This document shows positions 52,591-60,971 of a stretch of 64,000 bases of DNA, one piece after another. How positions within the stretch are numbered: position 1 is the stretch's first letter; the number at the start of each line of letters is the position of its first letter. A program made the translations under genes and the position numbers. Below the pieces are notes generated by a model. It saw nothing but the letters and a program-made list of their open reading frames with translations. It ran no database searches and was not told the origin of the DNA. Source of the DNA: Williamsia maris (GTDB lineage: Bacteria; Actinomycetota; Actinomycetes; Mycobacteriales; Mycobacteriaceae); assembly GCF_024171815.1 (NCBI RefSeq), contig NZ_JAMTCJ010000003.1, positions 992,001 through 1,056,000 on the forward strand, read 5' to 3'.

Positions 52591-53961
52591 ATGGCCGACA
52601 CCCTCACTCTCGACGGACTGATCGCGGCCCTGCCCGCCGACACCGTCGTCACCGACCCGGACATCATCGCGAGTTACCGCCAGGACCGCGCCCTCGACCC
52701 CGAGGCGGGACTGCCGATGGCGGTGGTCCGCGCACGGAGCACCGCCGACGTGGTCGCAGCGGTCCGATGGTGTGCGGACAACAGGGTGCCGATCATCCCC
52801 CGCGGGGCGGGGAGCGGGCTGTCCGGCGGGTCGGGCGGCGTCGTCGGCGCCATCACCATCTCCACCGAACGCATGCGCGAGATCTCCATCGACCCGGTCA
52901 TGCGGGTGGCCGTCGTGCAGCCCGGCCTCCTCAACGCCGAGGTGAAATCCGCTGTGAAGCAACACGGTCTCTGGTATCCACCGGACCCGTCGTCGTTCGA
53001 GATCTGCTCCATCGGCGGCAACGCCGCGACGAACGCGGGCGGTCTGTGCTGCGTGAAGTACGGCGTCACCACCGATTACGTCCTCGGCATGCAGGTGGTC
53101 CTCGCCGACGGCCGGGCAATCCGGCTGGGCGGCCCACGCCTGAAGGACTCCGCGGGCCTGTCGTTGACGAAGCTGTTCGTCGGCAGCGAGGGGACGTTGG
53201 GCATCATCACCGAACTGACCCTGCGACTGCTGCCGCCCCAGCCCCCGGCGTCGACGGTGGTCGCGAGCTTCGCCTCGGTGCACCACGCGACCGAGGCCGT
53301 CCTGGCGATCACCGATCAGATCCGTCCGGCGATGCTCGAGTTCATGGACGCCGTCGCGATCAACGCGGTCGAGGATCACCTGAAGATGGGCCTCGACCGG
53401 ACCGCGGGAGCGATGCTGGTGGCACAGAGCGACGCCCCCGGCGCGGCGGCTGCCGACGAGATCGCCATCATCACAGCCGCTTTCGAGGCCAATGGAGCGT
53501 CGGAGGTCTTCTCGACCGATGACGTCGCCGAGGGTGAGGCCTTCACCGTCGCGCGCCGCATGGCGATTCCCGCGGTGGAGAAGCTGGGGTCGCTGCTGCT
53601 CGAGGACGTCGGCGTACCGCTGCCCAGCCTGCCCGCACTCGTCGACGGGATCGCGGCCATCGCGGAGCGACGGGACGTGATGATCTCGGTCATCGCCCAT
53701 GCGGGCGACGGCAACACCCATCCGCTGATCGTCTTCGACCCGACCGACACCGAGCAGGCCGCACGCGCCGACCTCGCGTTCGGTGAGGTGATGGATCTGG
53801 CCATCGGTCTCGGCGGCACCATCACCGGCGAACACGGCGTCGGTCGACTGAAGAAGGCGTGGCTGCCCGATCAGGTGGGTGCGGACGTGATGGACGTGTC
53901 GCGTCGGATCAAGGACGCCCTCGACCCCGACCACCTGCTCAACCCCGGCACCATGTTCTGA
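52591..53961 (+). CDS. FAD-linked oxidase, GlcD/D-lactate dehydrogenase-like
   Basis: The product is 456 aa. FAD-binding domain: PIIPRGAGSGLSGGSGGVVG and CSIGGNAATNAGGLCCVKYG, then FVGSEGTLGIITELTLRLLP. The C-terminal domain has ISVIAHAGDGNTHPLIVFDP (metal/substrate His) and GTITGEHGVGRLKKAWL. It oxidises a 2-hydroxy acid such as glycolate or D-lactate to the 2-oxo acid. Unlike E. coli GlcDEF no GlcE or GlcF gene is adjacent. Confidence 0.9.
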   Translation: MADTLTLDGLIAALPADTVVTDPDIIASYRQDRALDPEAGLPMAVVRARSTADVVAAVRWCADNRVPIIPRGAGSGLSGGSGGVVGAITISTERMREISIDPVMRVAVVQPGLLNAEVKSAVKQHGLWYPPDPSSFEICSIGGNAATNAGGLCCVKYGVTTDYVLGMQVVLADGRAIRLGGPRLKDSAGLSLTKLFVGSEGTLGIITELTLRLLPPQPPASTVVASFASVHHATEAVLAITDQIRPAMLEFMDAVAINAVEDHLKMGLDRTAGAMLVAQSDAPGAAAADEIAIITAAFEANGASEVFSTDDVAEGEAFTVARRMAIPAVEKLGSLLLEDVGVPLPSLPALVDGIAAIAERRDVMISVIAHAGDGNTHPLIVFDPTDTEQAARADLAFGEVMDLAIGLGGTITGEHGVGRLKKAWLPDQVGADVMDVSRRIKDALDPDHLLNPGTMF

Positions 53962-53979
53962 CGCGGCCGCGCGGGACCC

Positions 53980-55383
53980 TCAGTAGCCGAAGTACTTCTC
54001 CAACAGCCGAAGCCAGATCTCGCTGCCCGTCGGGTAGGACGGGACCGCATGCCAGAGATCGTCGACGGTCACCTTCCCGACGATGGCGATGGTGGCGGCG
54101 TGGATCAGCTCACCGGTCTCCGGTCCGACGAACGTCGCCCCGAGCAGCGTCCGGTCATCGTCGTCGATGACGAGCTGCGCGGTGCCGGTCGCGTCGTCGC
54201 GCAGCAGCCCGATTCCCGATGCCGCGGTGATCGGCTGCGTCACCACCGTCGTCCGCAAGCCCTTCTCGTCGGCCTCCCGGGCCGTGAGTCCGGTGCTGCC
54301 GACCTGCGGATCGGTGAACACGGCCTGCGGGACCGGGACGTCGTCGCGCTCCGGCGGCGGGGTCCGCCCCTGTGCGGCGGCGGAGATCCGTTGTCCGACG
54401 AGCCGAGCCTGGTACTTGCCCCAGTGGGTCAGCATCGGTCCATACGACACGTCACCGACCGCGTACAGCCAGTCGTGCCCGCCGGGCTTCGACGCCGACA
54501 GCTGCGACGGGTCGTCGATGCCGATCGCGTCCAGACCGAGACCGTCGACGGCGGGCTTGCGGCCCGCGGCGACGAGGATCTCGGCGGCGGTGAGCGGCTC
54601 GCCGTCGACGGTGACCGTGACCGGACCGCCGTGCGAGACACCGATGCCGGCGTCGTCGGCGTTCTCGCGCGTCGGCGAGGTGATCGACACCCCGGTCCGC
54701 ACGTCGACACCTGCCGTCGTCAGGCCCTCGATGACGGCCTCGCCCACGAAATCGTCCAGGGTTCGGAGGACCTTGCCGCGCACGAGCATGGTCACCGTCG
54801 ACCCCAGTGCGGCCAGCCACGTCGCCGACTCACACGCGACCACACCGCCGCCGACCACGATGATCGACTCCGGGACCTCGCGGATCCCGGTCGCGTCCCG
54901 CGAGGTCCACGGCGCGAGATCGGCGTACGGGCCCGGGACGGTCGCGGTGCTGCCGGTCCCGAGGACGACGGCCAGACGTGCGGTCACGGTGCGTTCGGTG
55001 CCGTCGTTCGTGACGACCACCGTCTTGTCCCCGGTGATCCGGCCGTGGCCGCTGATGACGTCGATGTCGATGCCCTCGGCCCATTTCCGCTGTCCGGCAT
55101 CGGAGTAGTTCGACGTCCAGGTGTCGCGCCGGGCGAGCAACTTCGCGGTGTCGATCCCGTCCGCGACGTCCACGCCGTCGAGATTGCGGGCGGTGGTCGC
55201 GACCTCGATCGGGCGGAGCAGTGCCTTGCTGGGCATGCACGCCCAGTAGGAGCACTCGCCGCCGAGCAGTTCGGCCTCGATGATGGCGGCGGTGCGATCC
55301 GATCCGGCGATGGCGAACTGGGCCGCGACCTCGCCGGCGGGTCCGCCGCCGATGACGATGACGTCGTATGTGTCTGTGGTCAT
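53980..55383 (-). CDS. Pyridine nucleotide-disulfide oxidoreductase (LpdA/mercuric reductase-like)
   Basis: The product is 467 aa. FAD motif DVIVIGGGPAGEVAAQFAIA, redox pair C-x4-C in LLGGECSYWACMPSKALLRP, NAD motif SIIVVGGGVVACESATWLAA, second FAD motif LYAVGDVSYGPMLTHWGKYQ, and C-terminal AVPSYPTGSEIWLRLLE. The interface domain has the hydrophobic His region replaced (LWHAVPSYPT). Resembles actinobacterial LpdA/Sth-type flavoproteins that reduce quinones or disulfides; it is not linked to a 2-oxo-acid dehydrogenase. It overlaps the DMT gene start region at its own start by 4 nt only on the opposite end (55380-55383). Confidence 0.87.
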   Translation of the reverse strand: MTTDTYDVIVIGGGPAGEVAAQFAIAGSDRTAAIIEAELLGGECSYWACMPSKALLRPIEVATTARNLDGVDVADGIDTAKLLARRDTWTSNYSDAGQRKWAEGIDIDVISGHGRITGDKTVVVTNDGTERTVTARLAVVLGTGSTATVPGPYADLAPWTSRDATGIREVPESIIVVGGGVVACESATWLAALGSTVTMLVRGKVLRTLDDFVGEAVIEGLTTAGVDVRTGVSITSPTRENADDAGIGVSHGGPVTVTVDGEPLTAAEILVAAGRKPAVDGLGLDAIGIDDPSQLSASKPGGHDWLYAVGDVSYGPMLTHWGKYQARLVGQRISAAAQGRTPPPERDDVPVPQAVFTDPQVGSTGLTAREADEKGLRTTVVTQPITAASGIGLLRDDATGTAQLVIDDDDRTLLGATFVGPETGELIHAATIAIVGKVTVDDLWHAVPSYPTGSEIWLRLLEKYFGY

Positions 55384-56255
55384 CGGTCCACAGTGCTACC
55401 GATGACGCTCCGTGTCACCCCGGGTTGCGCCTCGGGCCGCTGATCACCCCGCACGGCCGACATCCGCGCCAGCGTGATCACCGCACGGACCATCACCGCC
55501 AGGGCGATGGCCATGACCGCGGTCTGCCACCAGCCGACCGCCACCGACTCCCCCAGCAACGCGACGCCCAACGCCATCGACACCGCCGGCTCCATCACCG
55601 TCATCGCGGGGAACGACGTCTGCAGATCGCCGGCCACGAACCCACGTTGCTGGGCGACGACACCACCCGCCGCGACGACCACGAACAGGTATATCTCGGG
55701 CCGCGTCGTCATGTTGATCGGGTCGTGGATGGCCTGGTAGATCACCGCCTTGACCAGCAGCGCGCTGATGCCGAACAACGTTCCGGCGACCAGCCCGTAC
55801 AGCAGCGCCTGATAGTGCGGGCTGGACCGCTCGGCCGCGACGATCAAGATCGCCACCAGCGCGATGAGCACGACGATGGTCCCGGCGATCAGCTTGTGGT
55901 CGGTCTTCCGGTCGACCTCGTGCGGGTCGGCGACGAGGAGGAACACCGCGACGCAGGCGACCAGCACGCCACCCCACGCCCACTCGAACCGACTCGGGTG
56001 GCGATGGTCGAGCCACGCCTCGAGGGGGAGCGCGAAGAGCACGGCGAGCACCACGAGCGGTTGCACCAGCAGGATCGAGCCGAGACCCAACGCGGCCGCC
56101 TGCAGTCCGAACCCACACAGCGCCACCGCCGCGCCGATGCACCATCCGACGGTCACCCCGCCGCCGGCACACGATTCGCGCTGACGGAGAACGGTTCCGC
56201 CGGCGATGAACGCGGCAGCGAACATCGCCAGCAACGCCGGGAGCCAGGTGTGCAC
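55380..56255 (-). CDS. DMT/EamA-type membrane protein, paralogue A
   Basis: The product is 291 aa. GTG 56255 follows TAGCCT by 7 nt; the longer open frame would run into paralogue B. About nine to ten helices, with LGSILLVQPLVVLAVLFALP, FALPLEAWLDHRHPS, LQTSFPAMTVMEPAVSMALG and LLGESVAVGWWQTAV. DMT-superfamily carriers move small metabolites; no substrate is evident. The stop overlaps the disulfide oxidoreductase start by ATGA. Next to a close paralogue on the same strand. Confidence 0.85.
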   Translation of the reverse strand: MHTWLPALLAMFAAAFIAGGTVLRQRESCAGGGVTVGWCIGAAVALCGFGLQAAALGLGSILLVQPLVVLAVLFALPLEAWLDHRHPSRFEWAWGGVLVACVAVFLLVADPHEVDRKTDHKLIAGTIVVLIALVAILIVAAERSSPHYQALLYGLVAGTLFGISALLVKAVIYQAIHDPINMTTRPEIYLFVVVAAGGVVAQQRGFVAGDLQTSFPAMTVMEPAVSMALGVALLGESVAVGWWQTAVMAIALAVMVRAVITLARMSAVRGDQRPEAQPGVTRSVIGSTVDR

Positions 56256-56262
56256 GATTTCG

Positions 56263-56268
56263 AGGCTA
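56263..56268 (-). promoter_or_regulatory. -10 hexamer TAGCCT, leaderless
   Basis: Seven bases before GTG 56255; it overlaps the end of paralogue B, whose TAG stop begins the hexamer. Confidence 0.55.
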
Positions 56269-57153
56269 GTGCGCGTGATCGCGCTTGGAGTGGGCAGAAG
56301 CAGCCGTGGCGCCGACGAGTTCGGGTGGTTGGTCGAACTCCGTCTCGCGGGCAGCGGCGTGCTGTGCGAGCACGAGCACGGCGTAGAACATCTGGACCAG
56401 CACGGCTGCGACCACGATGCCCTCGAACCAGTCGACCTGGGCACGCTCGCCGAGCAGCAGGACGCCCAACGCCATCGCGACCGCCGGTTCCATCACCGTC
56501 ATCGCGGGGAACGAGGTCTGCAGGTCGTGCGCGGCGAACGCGAGTTGCTGCGCGTAGACCGACGCCGCGGCGACGCACAGGATCAGATACAGCTCCGGGT
56601 GCAGCAGCGGCTCGTAGATCTTGTCGCCGAGTTGGGTGACGACACCCTTGAGCAGGAACGACTGCACACCGGTGAGCAGACCGGACGCCGACCCGAACAG
56701 CAGGGCGCGGTAGTGCGGCGACACCCGTCGGGCGAACACGACCAGGCCACCGAGCACGACGACCACCACCACGATCGTCCCGGCCAGCACCGCGGGTTCG
56801 ACCTGGTGCTTGCCCGGCTGCGGCATGGTTATCAACACGAACGCCGCGATGCAGAGGGTGAGGACGATGCCCCACTTCCACTCCTGGAAGTTGAGGCGCC
56901 GGTGGTCGAGGTAGGCCTCCAGCGGGAGCGCGAACAGCACCGACAACACGATCAGCGGCTGCACCAGCAGCAGGGTCCCCATGCCGAGGGCGACGGCCTG
57001 CAGGGCGAAGCCGATCGCGGCCAGGGCGACGCCGTACCACCAGCGTCGGGTGATGCCACCGGTCGCTGTCGACGAGCGCTGACGCACCAGCGTCCCGACC
57101 GCTACGAAGAGCGCCGAGACGAGTGCGAGGCTCGCGGGCAGGAACAGGTGCAC
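56266..57153 (-). CDS. DMT/EamA-type membrane protein, paralogue B
   Basis: The product is 295 aa from GTG. It repeats paralogue A segment by segment: MGTLLLVQPLIVLSVLFALP, LEAYLDHRRLNFQEWKWG, LQTSFPAMTVMEPAVAMALG, LLGERAQVDWFEGIVV. Ten hydrophobic helices and a soluble C-terminal tail (ETEFDQPPELVGATAAS). The pair arose by tandem duplication and may form a heterodimeric carrier. A TACTGT hexamer lies 7 nt upstream. Confidence 0.85.
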   Translation of the reverse strand: MHLFLPASLALVSALFVAVGTLVRQRSSTATGGITRRWWYGVALAAIGFALQAVALGMGTLLLVQPLIVLSVLFALPLEAYLDHRRLNFQEWKWGIVLTLCIAAFVLITMPQPGKHQVEPAVLAGTIVVVVVVLGGLVVFARRVSPHYRALLFGSASGLLTGVQSFLLKGVVTQLGDKIYEPLLHPELYLILCVAAASVYAQQLAFAAHDLQTSFPAMTVMEPAVAMALGVLLLGERAQVDWFEGIVVAAVLVQMFYAVLVLAQHAAARETEFDQPPELVGATAASAHSKRDHAH

Positions 57154-57160
57154 CGAGCCG

Positions 57161-57166
57161 ACAGTA
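57161..57166 (-). promoter_or_regulatory. -10 hexamer TACTGT, leaderless
   Basis: Seven bases before GTG 57153 of DMT paralogue B. Confidence 0.6.
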
Positions 57167-57249
57167 CTTGTCCTACCGCCGTCCGGCGCTGCTCACGGGC
57201 ATGCGTGTGGAAAGTCTTAGCGAACCCTTGATCTTCCCGGCCACGCCGC

Positions 57250-58212
57250 TCATCCGACGACCGGCAGCACCGGTAGACACGGCACCGGACGGGGATGTTC
57301 CGGGTCCAGCGCATTGAGGACGAACGCCGCGGCCCGACGGGACGCCGCGATGGACAGGTGGTCGGAGTGGTCCTGCGAACACCCTCGTTGGACAACGATG
57401 TTGGTCACGCGATCGCCGGGCCGGCCGGCCACCTGACCGGACGTGTACGGCACGACGACCTCGTCGCCGGTCGTCGAGATGTTGGTGTAGGTGATCCCGG
57501 GCACGTACGGGCTGCCGCCGGCGTTGACCGTGGCCAGCAGGTCGGACCCGGTCTGCATCTGGCCGCAGGCGCTGCACACGGGCAGGCCGGTCTCGGTGAT
57601 GCCGAGACGACGCAGGGTGGGGGTGAACGACGCGACGGCGCTGCCCCCGGAGCCGTTCCACAGCGGCGCGATGGAGACGTAGGAGTCGATCGACGTCGCT
57701 CCGCCGAGTCGCTTCGCGTAGTAGTCGGGCATCAACGTGCCCTGCGAATGGCCGACGATGTCCACCTTGGCTGCGCCCGTGGCGCGGAGCACCCCTGCGA
57801 CGAAGGTCTTCAACTGCGCGGCGCTCGTCTCGATCCGGCCCATTCCGCCGATCTGGTTGAACGGGGCCGGCGCCCCCGGCAACGCCCCGTAGGTGAGCGC
57901 GAACACGCAGTACCCGTTGTTCTTCAGCAGCGGGACGTAGGTGCCCCAGTTGGTCTGCGCCGAGCCGCCGGTCCCGTGCGCGAGGACCACCGGGTTCGGA
58001 TGGTCGGCACTCGGGCGACACCGGTAGTCGTTGGATCCGGCCAGGGAGCCGTAGGGGTGCGCGAGGGCGGGACCGATACCGGAGAAGAAGCTGTACGAGA
58101 CCGGTAGCGGGGCGGCGGCGGCCGCCGGGGCGAGGGCCACGCCCGCGACCCCGACCGCGGCCAGCGCGACGGCTCTGAGCAGGTACGTACGCAATCTGGA
58201 TCGGGACGACAT
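57250..58212 (-). CDS. Secreted lipase (alpha/beta hydrolase, lipase class 2-like)
   Basis: The product is 320 aa. Signal peptide of about 34 residues: basic RSRLRTYLLR, hydrophobic VALAAVGVAGVALA, cleavage after an AAAAA run. Oxyanion region VVLAHGTGGSAQTNWG, nucleophile elbow DIVGHSQGTLMPDY, acid candidate in NISTTGDEVVVPY, and catalytic His in CSQDHSDHLSI. Cysteine pairs include PVCSACGQM. It hydrolyses acylglycerols or esters outside the cell. The family is widespread in mycolata and streptomycetes. Confidence 0.9.
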   Translation of the reverse strand: MSSRSRLRTYLLRAVALAAVGVAGVALAPAAAAAPLPVSYSFFSGIGPALAHPYGSLAGSNDYRCRPSADHPNPVVLAHGTGGSAQTNWGTYVPLLKNNGYCVFALTYGALPGAPAPFNQIGGMGRIETSAAQLKTFVAGVLRATGAAKVDIVGHSQGTLMPDYYAKRLGGATSIDSYVSIAPLWNGSGGSAVASFTPTLRRLGITETGLPVCSACGQMQTGSDLLATVNAGGSPYVPGITYTNISTTGDEVVVPYTSGQVAGRPGDRVTNIVVQRGCSQDHSDHLSIAASRRAAAFVLNALDPEHPRPVPCLPVLPVVG

Positions 58213-58300
58213 GGCCGCAACCTAGCACTTGCTTGGTTCCACGGTCTGCTGTTTCCCGACACCCCGGGTGCGGTTCCCACGCGGTGTCGGTGGCCGCGCC

Positions 58301-58306
58301 TACCGT
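58301..58306 (+). promoter_or_regulatory. -10 hexamer TACCGT, leaderless
   Basis: Six bases before ATG 58313. Confidence 0.6.
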
Positions 58307-58312
58307 GAGGGC

Positions 58313-58618
58313 ATGTCCAGTCGATCGTCTGCGCTCACGCGCGAGTTGGAGCAGCTGCTGACGCTGACGCGGGCCGACATCGATCGCGCGACCGAGGACG
58401 CCCGGGCCCGCGCGCGGCTCGTCGAGTTCTGCGTCGACGAGGAAATCGAGCTGCGCGAGGAGACCGAGAGCGCCCACGCTCGCGGCGACGAGGAGCACGC
58501 GCTGCACTGTGCGCAGGAGGCGTCGGCGTGGCGGCACACCGCACGGATCCTGCGCAGTGCCGATCGTGACGCGGCCGCGGGCCGGGTGCCGACGGGGCGG
58601 ACCGCTCGACTGGCATGA
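58313..58618 (+). CDS. Small helical protein of unknown function, upstream of SixA
   Basis: The product is 101 aa, leaderless. Charged and almost wholly helical, with heptad-like spacing in SALTRELEQLLTLTRADIDR and EEIELREETESAHARGDEEH, then HCAQEASAWRHTARILR. Likely a coiled coil; no signal peptide or membrane helix. I do not recognise the family. The stop overlaps the SixA start by ATGA, so it is translated together with that phosphatase. Confidence 0.7.
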   Translation: MSSRSSALTRELEQLLTLTRADIDRATEDARARARLVEFCVDEEIELREETESAHARGDEEHALHCAQEASAWRHTARILRSADRDAAAGRVPTGRTARLA

Positions 58619-59112
58619 TCGGCCCCATGGCGGGCACCTTGATCTTGATGCGGCACGGCAAGTCCGGCTACCCCGACGGCGTGGCCGACCACGAACGGCC
58701 ACTGGCCGAGCGGGGCATCCGCGAGGCGGAGCTGGCCGGCGAATGGATGGCCCGCGACGGTCTCGAGGTCGACGCCGTGATCTGTTCGACCGCCACCCGT
58801 ACCCGGCAGACGCTGCAGCGGACCGGGATCGACGCGGACTCGGTGTCCTATGTCGACGCGGTGTACGGCGGTACCCCTGACGACGTGTTCGAGGCGATTC
58901 GCGCCCACGTCGCCGAGGACGCGCAGACCGTGCTCGTCGTCGGCCACGAGCCGGGGATGCCCGCGACCGCGCTCACCCTCGACCCGGACGCCGACATCGA
59001 CCAGTTCCCCACCTCGGCCTACGCGGTGCTGACCGTCGAGGCGGACTGGGATCAGATCGGCGTCTCGGCCGAGGACACCGCCACCCTCGAAGGGCTGTTC
59101 ATCCCGCGCTGA
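58615..59112 (+). CDS. sixA: SixA-type phosphohistidine phosphatase
   Basis: The product is 165 aa from the ATG overlapping the previous stop; a second ATG is at residue 5. Histidine phosphatase: RHGKSGYPDGVADHERPLAE with catalytic His, Arg in STATRTRQTLQRTG, second His in VVGHEPGMPATALT. SixA removes phosphate from histidine on signalling proteins or from small phosphates. In actinobacteria no Arc phosphorelay is present, so the partner is open. Confidence 0.87.
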   Translation: MIGPMAGTLILMRHGKSGYPDGVADHERPLAERGIREAELAGEWMARDGLEVDAVICSTATRTRQTLQRTGIDADSVSYVDAVYGGTPDDVFEAIRAHVAEDAQTVLVVGHEPGMPATALTLDPDADIDQFPTSAYAVLTVEADWDQIGVSAEDTATLEGLFIPR

Positions 59113-59113
59113 G

Positions 59114-60046
59114 TCATCTGCGGGCGGCGATGATCGCGGCCGCGAGGTCGGCCCCCGATCGCCAGGCGCTCTCGACGCGCGGCGAGCCCTGCGGACACCA
59201 CTGGTCACCGGCGAGCCCCACCAGCCGGCCGTCCACGGTCGCGAGGTGGTGACTCGCGTCGTGCTGATCCGACGGTTTGGCGAAGGTCCACCGGTGCGCG
59301 TGGGTCCAGATCGGCGCGTCGACACCGAGTACCCCGGTGACCGCCTCGGTCACGAAGGGCACCACCGAATCGGGGTCGTCGAGGTGACGCGCGGCGCGAT
59401 CACCGGTGGTGTGGACGACGAGGACCGGCACGTTGTCACCGCGACGCGCACCGTCGTCGGCGATGAACGCGATGTCGGGGTGGTCGTTGACGAACGCCGC
59501 GTCGACGAACGGGAGAGCCGCCGACGCCGATGTCCTCGAGTCGAATTCGCACACCACCGCGATCACGGCCTCGTACTCGACGGGATCGGGGACCGAGGTG
59601 ATCCGGGCGGCCTGTGGGTCGGGCATCGCGATCACCACGTCGCCGTCGGGGAGGTCGTCGACGTCGACCGTCGTGACCTCGATGTCACCGAGGACGTCAC
59701 GCACCAGCGACCGCAGACCGCCGGGCGTCGCCCAGCGCATCGGACCGGTCGAGGTCCGGGAACCGCCGTCGGCACCCAGGACCCCGAACGTGTCGGTCCA
59801 CTCGCGCGCCAGACCGGCCGCCTGCCACCGCCGTACGACGGCGTCGAAACCCTCGTCGCGGACGGTGAAGTAGCCGGCGCCGACATCGACGCGTCGGCCG
59901 CGGAGTTCCGGCGACGCCATCCGCCCGCCCGGGGCGCGACCGCGGTCGAGAACCCGAACCGCCACCCCCGCGGCGGCCAACGCCGCCGCGCAGGACGCCC
60001 CCGACATACCGGCTCCGACGATGGTCACGGGCTGATCGGTGCTCAC
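59114..60046 (-). CDS. Renalase-like FAD-dependent oxidoreductase
   Basis: The product is 310 aa from GTG. N-terminal dinucleotide motif VTIVGAGMSGASCAAALAAA, then VRVLDRGRAPGGRMASPELR and VDVGAGYFTVRDEGFDAVVR as in renalase/amine-oxidase-like proteins. C-terminal GLAGDQWCPQGSPRVESAWR completes the FAD site. It probably oxidises a dihydropyridine-type or amine substrate; renalase recycles aberrant NAD(P)H isomers, but that role is not shown here. TAGGGT is 7 nt upstream, overlapping the stop of the upstream hydrolase. Confidence 0.82.
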   Translation of the reverse strand: MSTDQPVTIVGAGMSGASCAAALAAAGVAVRVLDRGRAPGGRMASPELRGRRVDVGAGYFTVRDEGFDAVVRRWQAAGLAREWTDTFGVLGADGGSRTSTGPMRWATPGGLRSLVRDVLGDIEVTTVDVDDLPDGDVVIAMPDPQAARITSVPDPVEYEAVIAVVCEFDSRTSASAALPFVDAAFVNDHPDIAFIADDGARRGDNVPVLVVHTTGDRAARHLDDPDSVVPFVTEAVTGVLGVDAPIWTHAHRWTFAKPSDQHDASHHLATVDGRLVGLAGDQWCPQGSPRVESAWRSGADLAAAIIAARR

Positions 60047-60053
60047 CCGTCCG

Positions 60054-60059
60054 ACCCTA
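60054..60059 (-). promoter_or_regulatory. -10 hexamer TAGGGT, formed from the hydrolase stop codon
   Basis: Seven bases before GTG 60046. The TAG at 60059-60057 is the stop of the upstream hydrolase gene. Confidence 0.55.
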
Positions 60060-60971
60060 CGGACTCGACCACACCACCAGTTCCGGCCAGGGGTTCTCCC
60101 CGTCGCGGAGCCAGCGCAACGACATCCGCCAGAAGTCGTCGCGGTGTCGGCTGTGGAAGAGCCCGAAGTGACCGATCGAGCCGTGTCCCAGCGCGGCGGG
60201 CGGGATCATCACCTGGGTGCGCGGCGCGTCGGGAAGGTAGTCCAGGGGACGTCGCAGCGCGGGGACGGTGCCGTAGTCGTCGTCGGTCGTCGCGACGGCG
60301 AGGACCGACGCCTCGATGGCGGCGGCCGTGGCCCGCACGCCCGTTCGTTCGCGGCGGGGGTAGTTGTCCTCCATCCGGCGACGACGCCAAGCGCACTCCC
60401 AGGCGACCCCGCGGGGCACGTCCTCCATCCAGCCCAGCCGTTTGGCCGGGAGGTACCCACACACGAGCGCGAGCACCGGTGTGACCACCTTCCATCGCCA
60501 GAAGAACGTTCGGCGCGCCGACGGCGCCCAGTCCCGCCACCAGTTGTACTGGCCGCCGACGGTGAGCATCCGGGTGATCTCGACCGACCGACTCGCCCAG
60601 AGAGGGACGACCCCTCCCACGCTGTGTCCGACCACCGCGATCTCGGCGTCCGGCCACTGCGAGCGCACGTGTGCGACGACGGCGTCGAAGTCGAGGCGTC
60701 CCCAGTCCTGCCACCGACATCGCATGTCGCGCAGACGTTCCGGTCGCGATGCCCCGATGCCGCGGTAGTCGAAGGTGATGACGTGGAAGCCGGCCTCGGC
60801 CAAGAACGCGGCGTAGCGGTGGTAGTACGTCGCCACCACGCCGGTCGCGGCGGTCACGATCACCACCCGCAGCGGGCCCTCGTCGGGCCGCTCGGGCGTC
60901 CACCGGTGTCCGCCGAGCGGGAACCCGTCGGCGCACTCGATTCTGATCGGCGTGCCGCCCACCTCAGGCAC
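60057..60971 (-). CDS. Alpha/beta hydrolase
   Basis: The product is 304 aa from GTG. Strand and helix order of the fold with RVVIVTAATGVVATYYHRYA, HVITFDYRGIGASRPERLRD, nucleophile elbow AVVGHSVGGVVPLWASR and C-terminal GHGSIGHFGLFHSRHRDDFW with the likely catalytic His. Similar to proteins annotated as alpha/beta hydrolase of serine aminopeptidase type. Cytoplasmic; substrate unknown. It overlaps the upstream DUF1023 gene by 8 nt. Confidence 0.83.
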   Translation of the reverse strand: MPEVGGTPIRIECADGFPLGGHRWTPERPDEGPLRVVIVTAATGVVATYYHRYAAFLAEAGFHVITFDYRGIGASRPERLRDMRCRWQDWGRLDFDAVVAHVRSQWPDAEIAVVGHSVGGVVPLWASRSVEITRMLTVGGQYNWWRDWAPSARRTFFWRWKVVTPVLALVCGYLPAKRLGWMEDVPRGVAWECAWRRRRMEDNYPRRERTGVRATAAAIEASVLAVATTDDDYGTVPALRRPLDYLPDAPRTQVMIPPAALGHGSIGHFGLFHSRHRDDFWRMSLRWLRDGENPWPELVVWSSP

